This document shows, piece by piece, positions 8,466 to 18,310 of a DNA stretch of 64,000 nucleotides (within the stretch, counting starts at the first letter, position 1; the number at the start of each line of letters is the position of its first letter). Under the pieces are notes generated by a model. That model had not been told where the DNA came from and searched no databases. It was given only the letters and a program-made list of their open reading frames with translations. The translations under genes and the position numbers were made by a program. This DNA comes from CAIXSC01 sp046349855 (GTDB lineage Bacteria; Planctomycetota; Planctomycetia; Pirellulales; Pirellulaceae), in assembly GCA_046349855.1 (NCBI GenBank), contig JAXMBM010000033.1:1-64000 (forward strand), written 5' to 3'.

Positions 8466-9880
8466 GCCAGGATCTCCTTTACAACCTGTCCGTGTACGTC
8501 CGTCAGGCGGTAGTCGCGACCCGCGTGCCGGAAGGTCAAGCGTTCATGGTCCAGCCCGAGCAGATGCAGAATGGTGGCATGGAAATCGGGCATCGTGACT
8601 TTGTTCTCGACGACGTAATAGCCGAACTCGTCGGTCTGTCCATACGTCGCGCCTCCTCGGATACCACCGCCGGCCAACCAGCAGCTGAACGCATGCGGAT
8701 GATGATCGCGGCCATCGGTTCCCTGTGCAGCGGGTGTCCGACCGAATTCGGTGGCAAAAATGACCAGCGTATCCGCGAGCATTCCGCGTGACTTCAGATC
8801 CCGCAGCAGGGCCGAGATGGGCAGATCGACCTTGGCCGCGTTGCTGGTGTGATTGTTGCGTAAATCGCCGTGAGCGTCCCAGTAGTTGCGCGGATAGCTG
8901 AAATTGACCTGCACAAACCGTACCCCGGCTTCGAGGCATCGTCGAGCAAACAGGCACTGCCGCCCGAACTCGTCGGTCGGTTCGACACCGACGCCGTAGG
9001 CGGCCTGCGTGGCGGCCGTTTCGCGCCCCAGATCCGTCAGCTCCGGCGCCTCGGCCTGCATGCGGAACGCCATTTCGAACGACTCCGTGCGGGCGGCGAG
9101 CACGGCATCGTCCCCCTGGCTGGCCAGCTGTCGCTGATTGCGCCGCTGGAGCAGATCGAGTTGCAACCGCTGCAGCTCGGGCGGCTGTCCCGGCGTGAGA
9201 CTCGACAGGCGTGCTTCCCGGAAGTGAGTGCTTCCGTCACCCAGGCGAGTTCCCTGAAAGGTCGCGGGGAGGAAAGCCGCTCCATAGTTCTGCGCTCCAC
9301 CGTGATAGAGCGAGGGACTCAAGCTGATGAAACCGGGCAGATTCTGGTTCTCGCTGCCCAGGCCGTACAGCGTCCAGGCTCCCAGGCTGGGACGAGCGAA
9401 GACACCACTCCCCGTGTTGACGTGCAGCAACGCGGGGCCATGCGACACGAACTCCCCGCCATTCATCGAACGAATGACGGCCAGATCGTCGCAGCAACTC
9501 CCGATGTGAGGAAAGAGATCGCTGACCTCGATTCCGCTTTCGCCATACTTGCGGAACTTCCACGGCGATGCCAACAGGTTGCCGGTCGGAGCAAATTCAA
9601 ACTTGGGCTTGGGAAACGGCAGCGGCTGGCCATTCCTTTCCGCCAGCTGCGGCTTCGGGTCGAACGAATCGACATGCGATACGCCGCCATGCATGAACAA
9701 CATGACGACCCGTTTCGCCGTGGCGGGAAAGTGCGGCGACTTGGAAGCCAGCGGTCCGGAAGCCACCGATCCGGATGGTGCCGCCCGTGTCGCCTCGCTC
9801 AGCATCCCCTGCAGCGCCAGGGCTCCGAAGCCGCCGGCGAACTGTTGCCACCAACTTCGTCGCGAAAGGGTATCCGCCAT
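8462..9880 (-). CDS. DUF1501 family exported protein
   Basis: A 472-residue DUF1501 protein. The start at ATG 9880 gives MADTLSRRSWWQQFAGGFGALALQG, a Tat-like N-terminus; a much longer in-frame extension to 10147 overlaps the upstream gene's 3' end and matches nothing. Diagnostic segments are RVVMLFMHGGVSHVDSFDPKP near residue 55, LADTLVIFATEFGRTP, GRDHHPHAFSCWLAGGGIRGG and the C-terminal RDYRLTDVHGQVVKEIL. DUF1501 belongs structurally to the alkaline phosphatase/sulfatase-like superfamily, but catalytic activity has not been established for the family. It starts 7 bases after the DUF1549/DUF1553 gene, with which DUF1501 is commonly paired, and is coupled to the DUF1592 gene downstream by GTGA. 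Confidence 0.92.
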   Translation of the reverse strand: MADTLSRRSWWQQFAGGFGALALQGMLSEATRAAPSGSVASGPLASKSPHFPATAKRVVMLFMHGGVSHVDSFDPKPQLAERNGQPLPFPKPKFEFAPTGNLLASPWKFRKYGESGIEVSDLFPHIGSCCDDLAVIRSMNGGEFVSHGPALLHVNTGSGVFARPSLGAWTLYGLGSENQNLPGFISLSPSLYHGGAQNYGAAFLPATFQGTRLGDGSTHFREARLSSLTPGQPPELQRLQLDLLQRRNQRQLASQGDDAVLAARTESFEMAFRMQAEAPELTDLGRETAATQAAYGVGVEPTDEFGRQCLFARRCLEAGVRFVQVNFSYPRNYWDAHGDLRNNHTSNAAKVDLPISALLRDLKSRGMLADTLVIFATEFGRTPAAQGTDGRDHHPHAFSCWLAGGGIRGGATYGQTDEFGYYVVENKVTMPDFHATILHLLGLDHERLTFRHAGRDYRLTDVHGQVVKEILA

Positions 9881-9887
9881 CGCGCGG

Positions 9888-12800
9888 TCACTCCACGTAG
9901 AGGAATTCATTACTGCACAGCAGCGACTGGCAGAAGGCCTGCCACGCCGCCTGACGCCGCTCGACGGCAGGTCGGCTGCCGAGGCTGGGCGACTGCTCGA
10001 AGGCCGCGAGAAACTCGCGGGTCTCGACCTGCTCGATCGGAGTTGCTTTCCGACCGTAGGCCAGGCGATGTGCCAGGTCGATCCGGTGTTCGTCGGATTC
10101 CTTCGTCGCGGACAACACGCGTTCGGCAAACGCTCGCGACTGCTCACGCACGAACGGATGATTCAGCAGGAAGAGTCCCTGGGACGCGACCGTGGTTTCG
10201 TTGCGGACCGCGGTGACTCCATTGGGGTCCGCGGCGTCGAACAGTGCGAGGACGTCGGGCAACATATTCCGCACGACGGGCAGATAGACCGTGCGTTTGC
10301 GGAACGTCGTGTAGAACTCGTCATCCGCCCCGACTCGATTCGGGCGAATCAGCGCCTTGATGTCTTCGGCGCGGGAGAAGAGGAATTCACCGCTCTCCGC
10401 ACTGCCGGGGGTCGGATCGAGCTGGCCGCTGGTGAGCAGCATCGCATCGCGCAGCTCTTCGGCCGACAAGCGGCGGCGGCGGAACGGAAAGGCGGACAAG
10501 GTGAGCGGGAGCGGCTCGCTTTCTGTCCGCGCCAGCGTTTCCGCATTCACGGTCCGATACGTGCTGGAGAGCACGATCATGCGGTGCAGCTGCTTGACGC
10601 TCCAGCCGCCCTGCAGGAATTGCCGCGTCAGCCAGTCGAGCAACGCCGGATCCGACGGACGCTCGCCCCGCGTGCCAAAGTTGTCGGGGGTGCTGACCAG
10701 ACCACGGCCGAAATGCAGTTGCCAGACGCGATTGACCACAACGCGGGCCGTCAACGGATTGACGGGGCTGGCGATCCATTGGGCGAGTTCCAGTCGACCA
10801 CTGCGCATCTGCCGTGGATCGATCCGCGGCCCTGTCGAGTTCTCCCGGGACGCCGCGGCTGACGCGACAATTCCGAGCGTCCCGCGGGGGACAACCTTTC
10901 CCAGTTGGAAGCGATTGCCGCGGAGATGAACTCGCAGGTTGCGCGGTTGCGACTCCTTCGGCGCCATGACCATCAGCGGTTCCACGCCGGCTCCCTGCGG
11001 CACAGGAAACTCCCACCACATCGTGGCGTTGCGGACTTCATTCTGAAACGGCTCGGTACTGCGCAGGATGCCCGCCAGTGCGTAATAGTCGGTCGTGCGA
11101 ACGGCGTCGAATTTGTGATCGTGACAGCGGGCACAGGCCAGCGTCAGTCCCAGCATGGCTCGGCCGATCACGTCAATCTGGTCGTCGACGATATCCAATC
11201 GCGACTGTTCCTTGTCGGTCTCGGCCAGCGCCTTGGGGCCGATCATCAGAAAGCCGGTGGCGATCGTGCGTCGCGTGTTGACCGGCAGCAGGTCGGACGG
11301 CGGCAACAGGTCTCCCGCCAGTTGCTCGATCAGAAACTGGTCATAGGGAAGATCGCTGTTGAAGGCGTCGATGACGTAGTTACGATAGCGCCAGGCATAG
11401 CGCATGACCGCATTCGCATCGTTGGCGGTTGTTTCTGCATACCGCACCAGGTCCAGCCAATGGCGTCCCCACCGCTCGCCATAATGGGGCGATTCGAGCA
11501 GGCGATTGACGACCGCTTCATACGCCTGCGGCGAACTGTCTGCCAGAAAGGCATCCACCGCTTCGGCCGTGGGGGGCAAGCCGGTCAGGTCGTACGTGAC
11601 TCGTCGCAGAAACGTTCGCTTGTCAACTTCCGGTGGCGGCGTGTGCGACTGAGCCTCCCGTGCCGCCAGCGTGAACTGATCGACCGGCGTGCGGACCCAC
11701 GCAGCATTCCTCACGGCAGGAGGCGCGACGGGGCGCACGGGCTGATAAGCCCAGTGGGCCTGCTCCGCATCCGTGTAGGTGGCTGCCGGCGCGACGGTCC
11801 GTTCTTCGTCGACCCACACGCCGAACTTCTCACCCAGATAGAGTTCGATCCCCAGCCGATCGGTGTCGCTCAGCGCCACGTTGTACAGCAGCACTTCCCC
11901 CAGATCCCCTTGAATCGCACCACAGAAACCGAGAGCCTTGCCCAGGAAGACCCCCACGTCCTGGCGATGCTGGATGTCGGGCACCGTGTCCCGTCCCGTG
12001 AGCGGCCGGTCGGGGGTCGGCCCCGCCAACCGGCCATTGAGATAGAAGCGAGTCGTCGTTCGTATCGGTCCCGGTTGCTTGACGACCGTCACGATTACCG
12101 GCTGACCAAAGCAGGGTTGGAACGATCCGGGAGCCAGGATGGCATCGTGTCCCCAGCCGCCGGCGAAGTCGAGCGAGAACTGTTGTGGTTGATCGATTTC
12201 GAGGAGAGCTGCGAGCGGCTTGCCAGGGTCCCCCGCAAATGCCGGATTCCCCACGCTGAAGACCGTGGCATGCGCCGGCTGGCCGGGAAACTGGGTGAGG
12301 TTCATGACCAGCGTCATCGTGAGGGCCGCATCGCCACGAATATCGACCGGATGGTGGGGCGAAGAGGCCAGGCCGGTCGCTGGCGAAAACCGTACCGCCG
12401 GGCGTCCATGCAGGGTACTCTGCCGAACGAAGCTACCGGGTCCGCCCACTCCTTCGGCGCGGATCCCCTTGGTGATCGACAGATCGCGCCCATGGCGGCT
12501 TTGATCGGGCCAGACGGGAACGCTGTCGCCATCGGCCAGTTGGAGCGAGTCGGCACTCAGCCACAGTTGCAGCGCGGCCGCCACGTTGTCGTGGTCGGGT
12601 CGTTGAGACACGGGACTGGGCGACGATTCGCGAGTCTCGGCCGCCGCGGCGGGAGCTGATCCGGGCCAGGGAGCGCCTTCACGAATCCACCGGGCGAGAG
12701 CCTCGACCTGGGCCCCGGACAGCTTCCCGTCCGGCGGCATCTGTTGACCGTTCTCATGGCGTACCGCCTGGATGAGGAGACTCGCCTCCGGCTTGCCGAC

Positions 12801-13037
12801 CACGATGGCCGCGCCCGATTCGCCTCCGCGCAGCACCGCGGCGCGAGAATCGAGCCGCAGTCCCCCTTTGGCTGCTTGACCGGCATGGCACTTGTGGCAA
12901 CGTTCCAGCAGCAGCGGTCTCACCTGTCGTTCAAAGTGTTCGACACCGTCGCTTGCGCCACTCGGCACTGCCAGGAGTCCTCCCAGCAGCAGACCAACCC
13001 ACGTGCGGTGGAGTTCGGGAGGGCGGCGTAGAGGCAT
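9888..13037 (-). CDS. PSCyt1-LamG-DUF1549-DUF1553 cytochrome-like protein
   Basis: A 1049-residue exported protein, first gene of a four-gene operon. After a signal peptide (about residues 8-30) comes the haem motif CHKCH at residues 47-51 in a planctomycete cytochrome C domain (RPLLLERCHKCH ... KGGLRLDSR ... MPPDGKLS). A concanavalin/LamG-like insert (LQLWLSADSL to GEVLLYNVALS) follows at about residues 160-400. DUF1549 (TPVDQFTLAARE, RRVTYDLTGLPPT, YGERWGRHWLDLVRYAET and a CARCHDHKFD haem-like site) and DUF1553 (RMIVLSSTYR, RRRRLSAEELRDAML) complete it. The start at 13037 was chosen over 13073 because the hydrophobic core then sits at the usual distance. The LamG insert suggests glycan binding. 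Substrate is unknown. Confidence 0.93.
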   Translation of the reverse strand: MPLRRPPELHRTWVGLLLGGLLAVPSGASDGVEHFERQVRPLLLERCHKCHAGQAAKGGLRLDSRAAVLRGGESGAAIVVGKPEASLLIQAVRHENGQQMPPDGKLSGAQVEALARWIREGAPWPGSAPAAAAETRESSPSPVSQRPDHDNVAAALQLWLSADSLQLADGDSVPVWPDQSRHGRDLSITKGIRAEGVGGPGSFVRQSTLHGRPAVRFSPATGLASSPHHPVDIRGDAALTMTLVMNLTQFPGQPAHATVFSVGNPAFAGDPGKPLAALLEIDQPQQFSLDFAGGWGHDAILAPGSFQPCFGQPVIVTVVKQPGPIRTTTRFYLNGRLAGPTPDRPLTGRDTVPDIQHRQDVGVFLGKALGFCGAIQGDLGEVLLYNVALSDTDRLGIELYLGEKFGVWVDEERTVAPAATYTDAEQAHWAYQPVRPVAPPAVRNAAWVRTPVDQFTLAAREAQSHTPPPEVDKRTFLRRVTYDLTGLPPTAEAVDAFLADSSPQAYEAVVNRLLESPHYGERWGRHWLDLVRYAETTANDANAVMRYAWRYRNYVIDAFNSDLPYDQFLIEQLAGDLLPPSDLLPVNTRRTIATGFLMIGPKALAETDKEQSRLDIVDDQIDVIGRAMLGLTLACARCHDHKFDAVRTTDYYALAGILRSTEPFQNEVRNATMWWEFPVPQGAGVEPLMVMAPKESQPRNLRVHLRGNRFQLGKVVPRGTLGIVASAAASRENSTGPRIDPRQMRSGRLELAQWIASPVNPLTARVVVNRVWQLHFGRGLVSTPDNFGTRGERPSDPALLDWLTRQFLQGGWSVKQLHRMIVLSSTYRTVNAETLARTESEPLPLTLSAFPFRRRRLSAEELRDAMLLTSGQLDPTPGSAESGEFLFSRAEDIKALIRPNRVGADDEFYTTFRKRTVYLPVVRNMLPDVLALFDAADPNGVTAVRNETTVASQGLFLLNHPFVREQSRAFAERVLSATKESDEHRIDLAHRLAYGRKATPIEQVETREFLAAFEQSPSLGSRPAVERRQAAWQAFCQSLLCSNEFLYVE

Positions 13038-13231
13038 CGGTGTTTCCCCTGGTGATGGGGCGCGCCGCAGCACGGCGCTCGCGCGGGTTGGAGGTCGACG
13101 AGATCAGTCTAATCCACGGACAGGGACGTGTGGGTGCGGGAGTGGCGTCACGACGACCGCATGGAATTCCGCCACGATCAGCCGTTACCATACAGCTACT
13201 CCTGATTTGCCATCTTTCCCGCGAGCTGCCG

Positions 13232-15967
13232 ATGCATCGTAGCTACCGATCGAGTGTCCTGCTGTCGCTGATTGTCGCCGGGCTGGCAGTGCCTTGCTGC
13301 GGTGAGGATGCGGCGAGTCGTTATGAGGCCAGGCAGGGCGAGTATCAGACTTCGCTCCTGATCGTGGGAGGATCGAGTTCCGGTACGGCAGCCGCCATCA
13401 CCGCCGGACGGCTTGGCATCCCCACGGTGTGGGTCGTGCGTGCGCCGCGCGACCTGGGTGGCTTGTCGACCAATGCGGTCAATCCCGACAGCGACTTGCC
13501 GATGCGGTATCTGGGGGGGCTGGCACTCGAATACGACGTCACCGCCCGCTACACGACAGGCTTTCACGTGGGAGGACGGCACAACGGAGAGGGCTACTTC
13601 GCGCCGTTCCACGTTTTCTTTCGCTACACCCAGCAGGAGATCAACCGCCTGCCGTCCGTCACGGTCCTGGCTCACCTGCATCCCGTGGAGGTCCAGAAGG
13701 AGGCCTCATCCCGGAAGGTCGAGTCGGTGACGTTTGCCGATCGTCGTGATCCGCGACGTCGCGTCGTGGTTCGAGCGCGCTGTACGATCGATGCCGAGAT
13801 CGAAGGAGATGTGTGTCACCTCGCCGGAGTCTCGACGACCCTGCGGCGCGAAGCCAGCCAGCCCAGCGACGATCCCACCCGGGATCGGGAGTCGTTCGCC
13901 GGGCGGCTGTTCACAAAGGAAAAGAAGATCGGCGCGCTGCTGGTCGCTGGCGGTACCTTGCTGGAGGGCAGTACGCAGCAGGCCGACGAGAAACCAGCCA
14001 CCATGGCCTGGAACGGCTCCGTCACTCTCAAGGACTACGGTACGGGATCGCCCGACAGCCCCTGGGTACTGACCGAGCCCCCCACCGGCTACGATCCGGC
14101 CGATTTTGCCTGGTGGGACGCGAACGTTTACGGCGTGAGGCTGGACGAGAAGAATCGCCGCTGGAATATCGACCACTTTCTTTCGACGGTCGAAGGTTGG
14201 CGTCTGCCGGATGGCCGACACGTGCTCGAGTCGCTGGATATCCGCGATCGCGAAGCCAACGAGAAAGCTCATCTGGCGCATGTGATTCGCGGACTCTGGC
14301 ACCTGCAGCATGTGAAGAAGGAGTATCGCTACGGGCTGTCGGATGAGGATTTTCATGAAGGACTTCCGCCCAAGTATTCGCTGCGGGACTTCGGCACGAC
14401 GACTCGCGCGGGAGACGCACCGTTGCCCGGCCTGATCTACATGCGGGAAGGTCGCCGCCTGGTGAACGACCGCGTCTTTGGCGGTAAACTGATCGAAGAC
14501 GACGGGTCAGGCCGCCTGATTCAGAAACGCGGTTGGCATCCGCGGGCAGCTTACTTCAATGCCATGCTGGTTGACATTCACGGCGTCCATCGCGAGCAGC
14601 GTCCTGGCAGCGGTCCGGAAGGGATGCAGTTGTTGCGGCTGGCAGGTTTTCATCATTTCGGCGCCCCCTGCATCCCCTTCGATGTGTTTGTTCCGCGGCC
14701 CAGCGAAGCCACCGGACTGCTCGTGTCGTCGGCTGGCGCATACACTCACCAGGCGTACGCGGCGTTTCCCCGCATGGAGACCGGGCGTCTGCTTCAGGGA
14801 CATGCCTGCGCGGTCGCCGTGCATCACGCGTTGGCCGACGATGTGCCGGTCCACGAGGTCGACGTCCGCAAGGTGCAATTGACCGGCCTCACTCAACATG
14901 GCCAGTCCCTCGTCTACCTCGACGACGCTCTGGCCGGCACACGTTGGCACCTGATCGATCAGATGCTGGCGGCACGACGCGTCCCCGAGCGCAACGACCA
15001 GGGGGTCTTTCAGCAGGAGGCCGGCCTGACGGAAGCGGAAGCGACCCGCTATCTCACGTGGCTGTTCCGCGACTACACGGAGCACCCCGTTGATGCCGTC
15101 CGGCTGCAAATCGCCGTGTCGATGTTGCAGGCGCCGGCCGACACTCACGTACCACGCGGTCGCCTGTGGCAAGCTCTTACGGTCGCGGCCGGCCTCACCG
15201 TTCCCGCCACGGCACCGCAGCCTTTCGCCGACATCCCGGCCGACAGCGAACTGGCACGCATCCTGCACCCCTGGATAGAACGGCATTGGATCGCCGCCGA
15301 CCGGCAGCGGCGCTGCGAACCGGATCACCCCATGCTCTTCTCCGAATTCAAGCAACTGGCGTTTCACGTCCTGTTCTCGGATCTTACTCGCCAGCCACCG
15401 GCGGCAGTGGATTATCGACGCTTCCTGGTGCACGAGACCTTCAATCGGCCCAACGAGCCGGTAACGCAACTTGCTTCGGGCCAACGGCCGGTCGAGAGTT
15501 CCACATGGCGGATCGAAGGGGGGCAGTTGCGTCCCGTCGACACGTCGGGAACCACCTACTTCCTCGTCGATGCCGGCGCGCCCGCGGTGGATGTGTCGGC
15601 GGATATTTTTCTGGAACAAACCAGGAACGCGGCCGCCGCCGGTCTTGTCTTCCAGGCGCGCGATGGCCGGCACATGCAGCGGTTCCTGCTGCAGGCTCAG
15701 GGACCAGAAATCGAGGTCCGCATCGATGCGCTGGTCGCGGGCGAACGTACCGATGAAGTTCGCTGGCGGATCCCGACCAGCAAACGTGGCTGGTCGCTGC
15801 GGGTCATGGCCCAGGATGGTCAGGTCTCCTACTATCTCGACGATCAGCGGGTCAAGCAACTCACCCGCAGCCATTCTCCGTCCGCCACGCTGGTCGGTCT
15901 GGTCAATGGCGGAGGTGAAGCGAGCCGCTTCGACAACCTGGATGTCCGAGAAGCCGGGGCCCCATGA
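13232..15967 (+). CDS. Exported FAD-dependent oxidoreductase with C-terminal LamG-like domain
   Basis: A 911-residue protein. A signal peptide (MHRSYRSSVLLSLIVAGLAV) precedes a Rossmann dinucleotide site, LLIVGGSSSGTAAAITAGRLG (GGSSSG at about 46-51), with the FAD_oxidored (PF12831-type) continuation GGLSTNAVNPDS and a later LLVSSAGAYTHQAYAAFPRMETGRLLQGHACAVAVHHAL block, which forms the end of the FAD domain. A segment near residues 665-690 (QPFADIPADSELARILHPWIERHWIA) resembles an SLH repeat. The last 200 residues look like a beta-sandwich (FLVDAGAPAVDVSADIFLEQ ... DGQVSYYLDDQRVKQL). Start ATG 13232 is preferred because the signal peptide follows at once. The gene is divergent from the DUF operon and 85 bases upstream of a GH32-like gene, which suggests a carbohydrate context. 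Confidence 0.85.
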   Translation: MHRSYRSSVLLSLIVAGLAVPCCGEDAASRYEARQGEYQTSLLIVGGSSSGTAAAITAGRLGIPTVWVVRAPRDLGGLSTNAVNPDSDLPMRYLGGLALEYDVTARYTTGFHVGGRHNGEGYFAPFHVFFRYTQQEINRLPSVTVLAHLHPVEVQKEASSRKVESVTFADRRDPRRRVVVRARCTIDAEIEGDVCHLAGVSTTLRREASQPSDDPTRDRESFAGRLFTKEKKIGALLVAGGTLLEGSTQQADEKPATMAWNGSVTLKDYGTGSPDSPWVLTEPPTGYDPADFAWWDANVYGVRLDEKNRRWNIDHFLSTVEGWRLPDGRHVLESLDIRDREANEKAHLAHVIRGLWHLQHVKKEYRYGLSDEDFHEGLPPKYSLRDFGTTTRAGDAPLPGLIYMREGRRLVNDRVFGGKLIEDDGSGRLIQKRGWHPRAAYFNAMLVDIHGVHREQRPGSGPEGMQLLRLAGFHHFGAPCIPFDVFVPRPSEATGLLVSSAGAYTHQAYAAFPRMETGRLLQGHACAVAVHHALADDVPVHEVDVRKVQLTGLTQHGQSLVYLDDALAGTRWHLIDQMLAARRVPERNDQGVFQQEAGLTEAEATRYLTWLFRDYTEHPVDAVRLQIAVSMLQAPADTHVPRGRLWQALTVAAGLTVPATAPQPFADIPADSELARILHPWIERHWIAADRQRRCEPDHPMLFSEFKQLAFHVLFSDLTRQPPAAVDYRRFLVHETFNRPNEPVTQLASGQRPVESSTWRIEGGQLRPVDTSGTTYFLVDAGAPAVDVSADIFLEQTRNAAAAGLVFQARDGRHMQRFLLQAQGPEIEVRIDALVAGERTDEVRWRIPTSKRGWSLRVMAQDGQVSYYLDDQRVKQLTRSHSPSATLVGLVNGGGEASRFDNLDVREAGAP

Positions 15968-16052
15968 GCACGGGAGATCCTTGATGACCTAGGACTCATG
16001 CGTCGCACAAATCGAAAGACAGATTGGCCAGACAACTTTGAGAGCCCCGATC

Positions 16053-18281
16053 ATGAAACGCATTATCTGGCTGTGGGTGGTTCTGGGGATGCTGCTGGAG
16101 CTCGCTCTCGCGACCACGACACGCGGCACGCTGGTCGCGGCCGAGCGATTCGGGGGACTCACGGGCGACAAGACGTTCGTGGTCTGGGCCACTCCCGCCA
16201 ACCTGACTCAGCGCGGTGGCAGTGTCCTGACCCTGGACGACGGACAGGGACACTTCGACGGCGTGGTCTTTGGTGAATTGGCTCCGGCCCGCTGGATGGC
16301 GGGCAGCGATTTCTTTCGGCGAACGAACCAGCAGCAGGACACCGTGCCGCGCGAGACGGTCGCAGCTTCTCCCGGCGTGCAGATCGCTCTGGTGTATCGA
16401 GGCCGGGAGATTTCGCTGTTTCGCAATGGCGAGTTACTGTCGCGCCACGAGGTCAGCGCAACGCAGGCCTTTGGCCGCGACAGCGTCGTCCTGATCGGCC
16501 TGCGTCATCTCGAAACCAAGGACGGCGTCTGTTTCGCGGGAGCGATTGACGACGCCCGGATCTACTCCACCGCTCTCACACCAAGTCAACTGACCGCACT
16601 GCGCCCGAACGCTTTGTCCAAACCGCCGCCCATCGCCTGGTGGAACTTCGAGAATGGGCAGGCGGAAGATGTGCAGGGAGCCTTTCCGCCGGCGCGACTG
16701 GCGGGAAAAGCCCGCATTGAATCGGGGCAACTGATGCTCGATGGTCAGGCCAGCTACCTGATCACACCTCCTTCGGCCACGCCCAAACCACCGTCGGCAC
16801 CACCGGCCGCAACAGCGAATGGCAGCGCCGATACGGCGCTGCACTTCCACCTCATGCATCCCGGGGGTGCCAGCTTGCCCGGTGATCCGAATGCGGCGTT
16901 CCATCTCGACGGCACCTACCACCTGCACTACATCCTGGCGCATCCCTGGAAGGGACAGACGTCGTTTTCGTTTGTCCACGTTACCAGCCCCGACATGCTT
17001 CATTGGACGTGGCAGCCGACCAAACTGCAGCCCGCGTTGACGGGGCACGGCATGTTCAGCGGAACTGGCTTCCTGACGGCCGACGGGCGTCCCGCGGCCA
17101 TTTACCACGGACAAGGGTCCGGTCGGAACCAGATCGCGATGGCGCGGGACCGCCAGCTGTCCGCCTGGGACCGTCCGTTCCCGGTCGATGTGCGTCACGC
17201 CGACGGCAGCGAAGCGCGGATCAACCACTGGGATCCTGACTGCTTCCGAATCGGCGATACCTATTATGCGATTTCCGGTGGTCCCCAGCCGCCGCTGTTC
17301 AAGTCGCGGGATCTGCGGCAGTGGACGCTGGTCGGTGACTTTCTGCGTTCCCAACCCGACGACGTGACCATCGGCGAGGACATCTCGTGTCCCAACTTTT
17401 TCCGCTTGGGCGACCGCTGGATGTTGCTGTGCATCAGCCACCCGCTTGGTTGCCGCTACTATATCGGCGATTGGGACGAGCGGGCGGAGCAGTTCGTGCC
17501 GCGGCAACACGGGCGGATGAACTGGGCTCGCCCGGAGCAGCCGGTCTGGGGACTGTTCCAGCGAACCGATTTCTTTGCGCCGGAGAGCGTGCTCACTCCG
17601 GATGGGCGGCGCGTGATGTGGGCCTGGATTACCTCGGCCGGCCCCGAAAACCGGCTGCTGAATCGGACCATCCAGTCTCTTCCGCGCGAGCTGAGCCTGG
17701 GGCCGGACGGCACCCTGCGTATGCGTCCGCTGCGGGAACTGGCCGGTCAGCGGCTTGCCCCTCAGACACTGACCGACGTCGTCTTGTCTCATCCCGTCAC
17801 GGGACATCAGAGTCGAGTGCCGCCGGACAATCGCCCGCAACTGCAACGTATCGCCGACCTGCCTGGCGATGCGGCCGAGATGCGCGTCACCATCTCTCGG
17901 AGCGAAGCGGCTCGTAAAATGTGTGGCCTCATCCTGTTCTCGGATGGTCGCGGAGGTGGACTGCCGATCATGCTCCGTCCGGAAACCGGAACGTTGCGCG
18001 TGGGGACGACCGAAGCGCCCTTTGCCGTCGCCAGCTTGCCCGATGGTGAGGATGTGGAATTGCGGATCTTCGTCGATCGTTATCTGGTGGAGGTCTTTGC
18101 CAACGACCGCCAGGCAATCCTTGCCGCCTACTTCCCGCCCGCTGGGCAGTTGGGCGTGGACGCCTTCACCGTCGGGGCTCCCACGACACTCGGGCGCATC
18201 GACATCTGGCCGCTGCGCCCCACCACCGAGGGCTTTCGCAAGGCGCAGCAGGAGCGCGTCTGGGAACCGCGAACCGAGTAG
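16053..18281 (+). CDS. GH32-like glycoside hydrolase with N-terminal LamG-like domain
   Basis: A 742-residue exported protein. The hydrophobic N-terminus (MKRIIWLWVVLGMLLELALA) supports ATG 16053; a TTG at 16038 is the only earlier option. Residues about 30-190 form a LamG/concanavalin-like domain (FAGAIDDARIYSTALTPSQL). From residue 265 the five-bladed GH32 fold begins: GDPNAAFHLDGTYHLHYI at about 277 is the counterpart of the nucleophile motif N-D-P-N-G, HWDPDCF near 392 corresponds to the RDP region, and GEDISCPNFF with Glu442 matches the acid/base E-C motif. A C-terminal beta-sandwich has RIFVDRYLVEVFANDRQA, a strong GH32C signature. Fructan or sucrose-like substrates are typical of the family. 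The altered motifs leave the specificity open. Confidence 0.88.
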   Translation: MKRIIWLWVVLGMLLELALATTTRGTLVAAERFGGLTGDKTFVVWATPANLTQRGGSVLTLDDGQGHFDGVVFGELAPARWMAGSDFFRRTNQQQDTVPRETVAASPGVQIALVYRGREISLFRNGELLSRHEVSATQAFGRDSVVLIGLRHLETKDGVCFAGAIDDARIYSTALTPSQLTALRPNALSKPPPIAWWNFENGQAEDVQGAFPPARLAGKARIESGQLMLDGQASYLITPPSATPKPPSAPPAATANGSADTALHFHLMHPGGASLPGDPNAAFHLDGTYHLHYILAHPWKGQTSFSFVHVTSPDMLHWTWQPTKLQPALTGHGMFSGTGFLTADGRPAAIYHGQGSGRNQIAMARDRQLSAWDRPFPVDVRHADGSEARINHWDPDCFRIGDTYYAISGGPQPPLFKSRDLRQWTLVGDFLRSQPDDVTIGEDISCPNFFRLGDRWMLLCISHPLGCRYYIGDWDERAEQFVPRQHGRMNWARPEQPVWGLFQRTDFFAPESVLTPDGRRVMWAWITSAGPENRLLNRTIQSLPRELSLGPDGTLRMRPLRELAGQRLAPQTLTDVVLSHPVTGHQSRVPPDNRPQLQRIADLPGDAAEMRVTISRSEAARKMCGLILFSDGRGGGLPIMLRPETGTLRVGTTEAPFAVASLPDGEDVELRIFVDRYLVEVFANDRQAILAAYFPPAGQLGVDAFTVGAPTTLGRIDIWPLRPTTEGFRKAQQERVWEPRTE

Positions 18282-18310
18282 TAGCTCATTCGACCGAGAC
18301 CGACCGCGCG

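Noticed and set aside
7137..8513. Plus-strand 458-residue frame opposite a DUF1592 gene
   Set aside because: Arg/Gly/Pro-rich antisense translation with no domain; same pattern as other shadows.
9881..10147. N-terminal extension of the DUF1501 protein at 8462-9880
   Set aside because: It lies inside the conserved 3' part of the DUF1553 gene, and the Tat-like start at 9880 fits the family.
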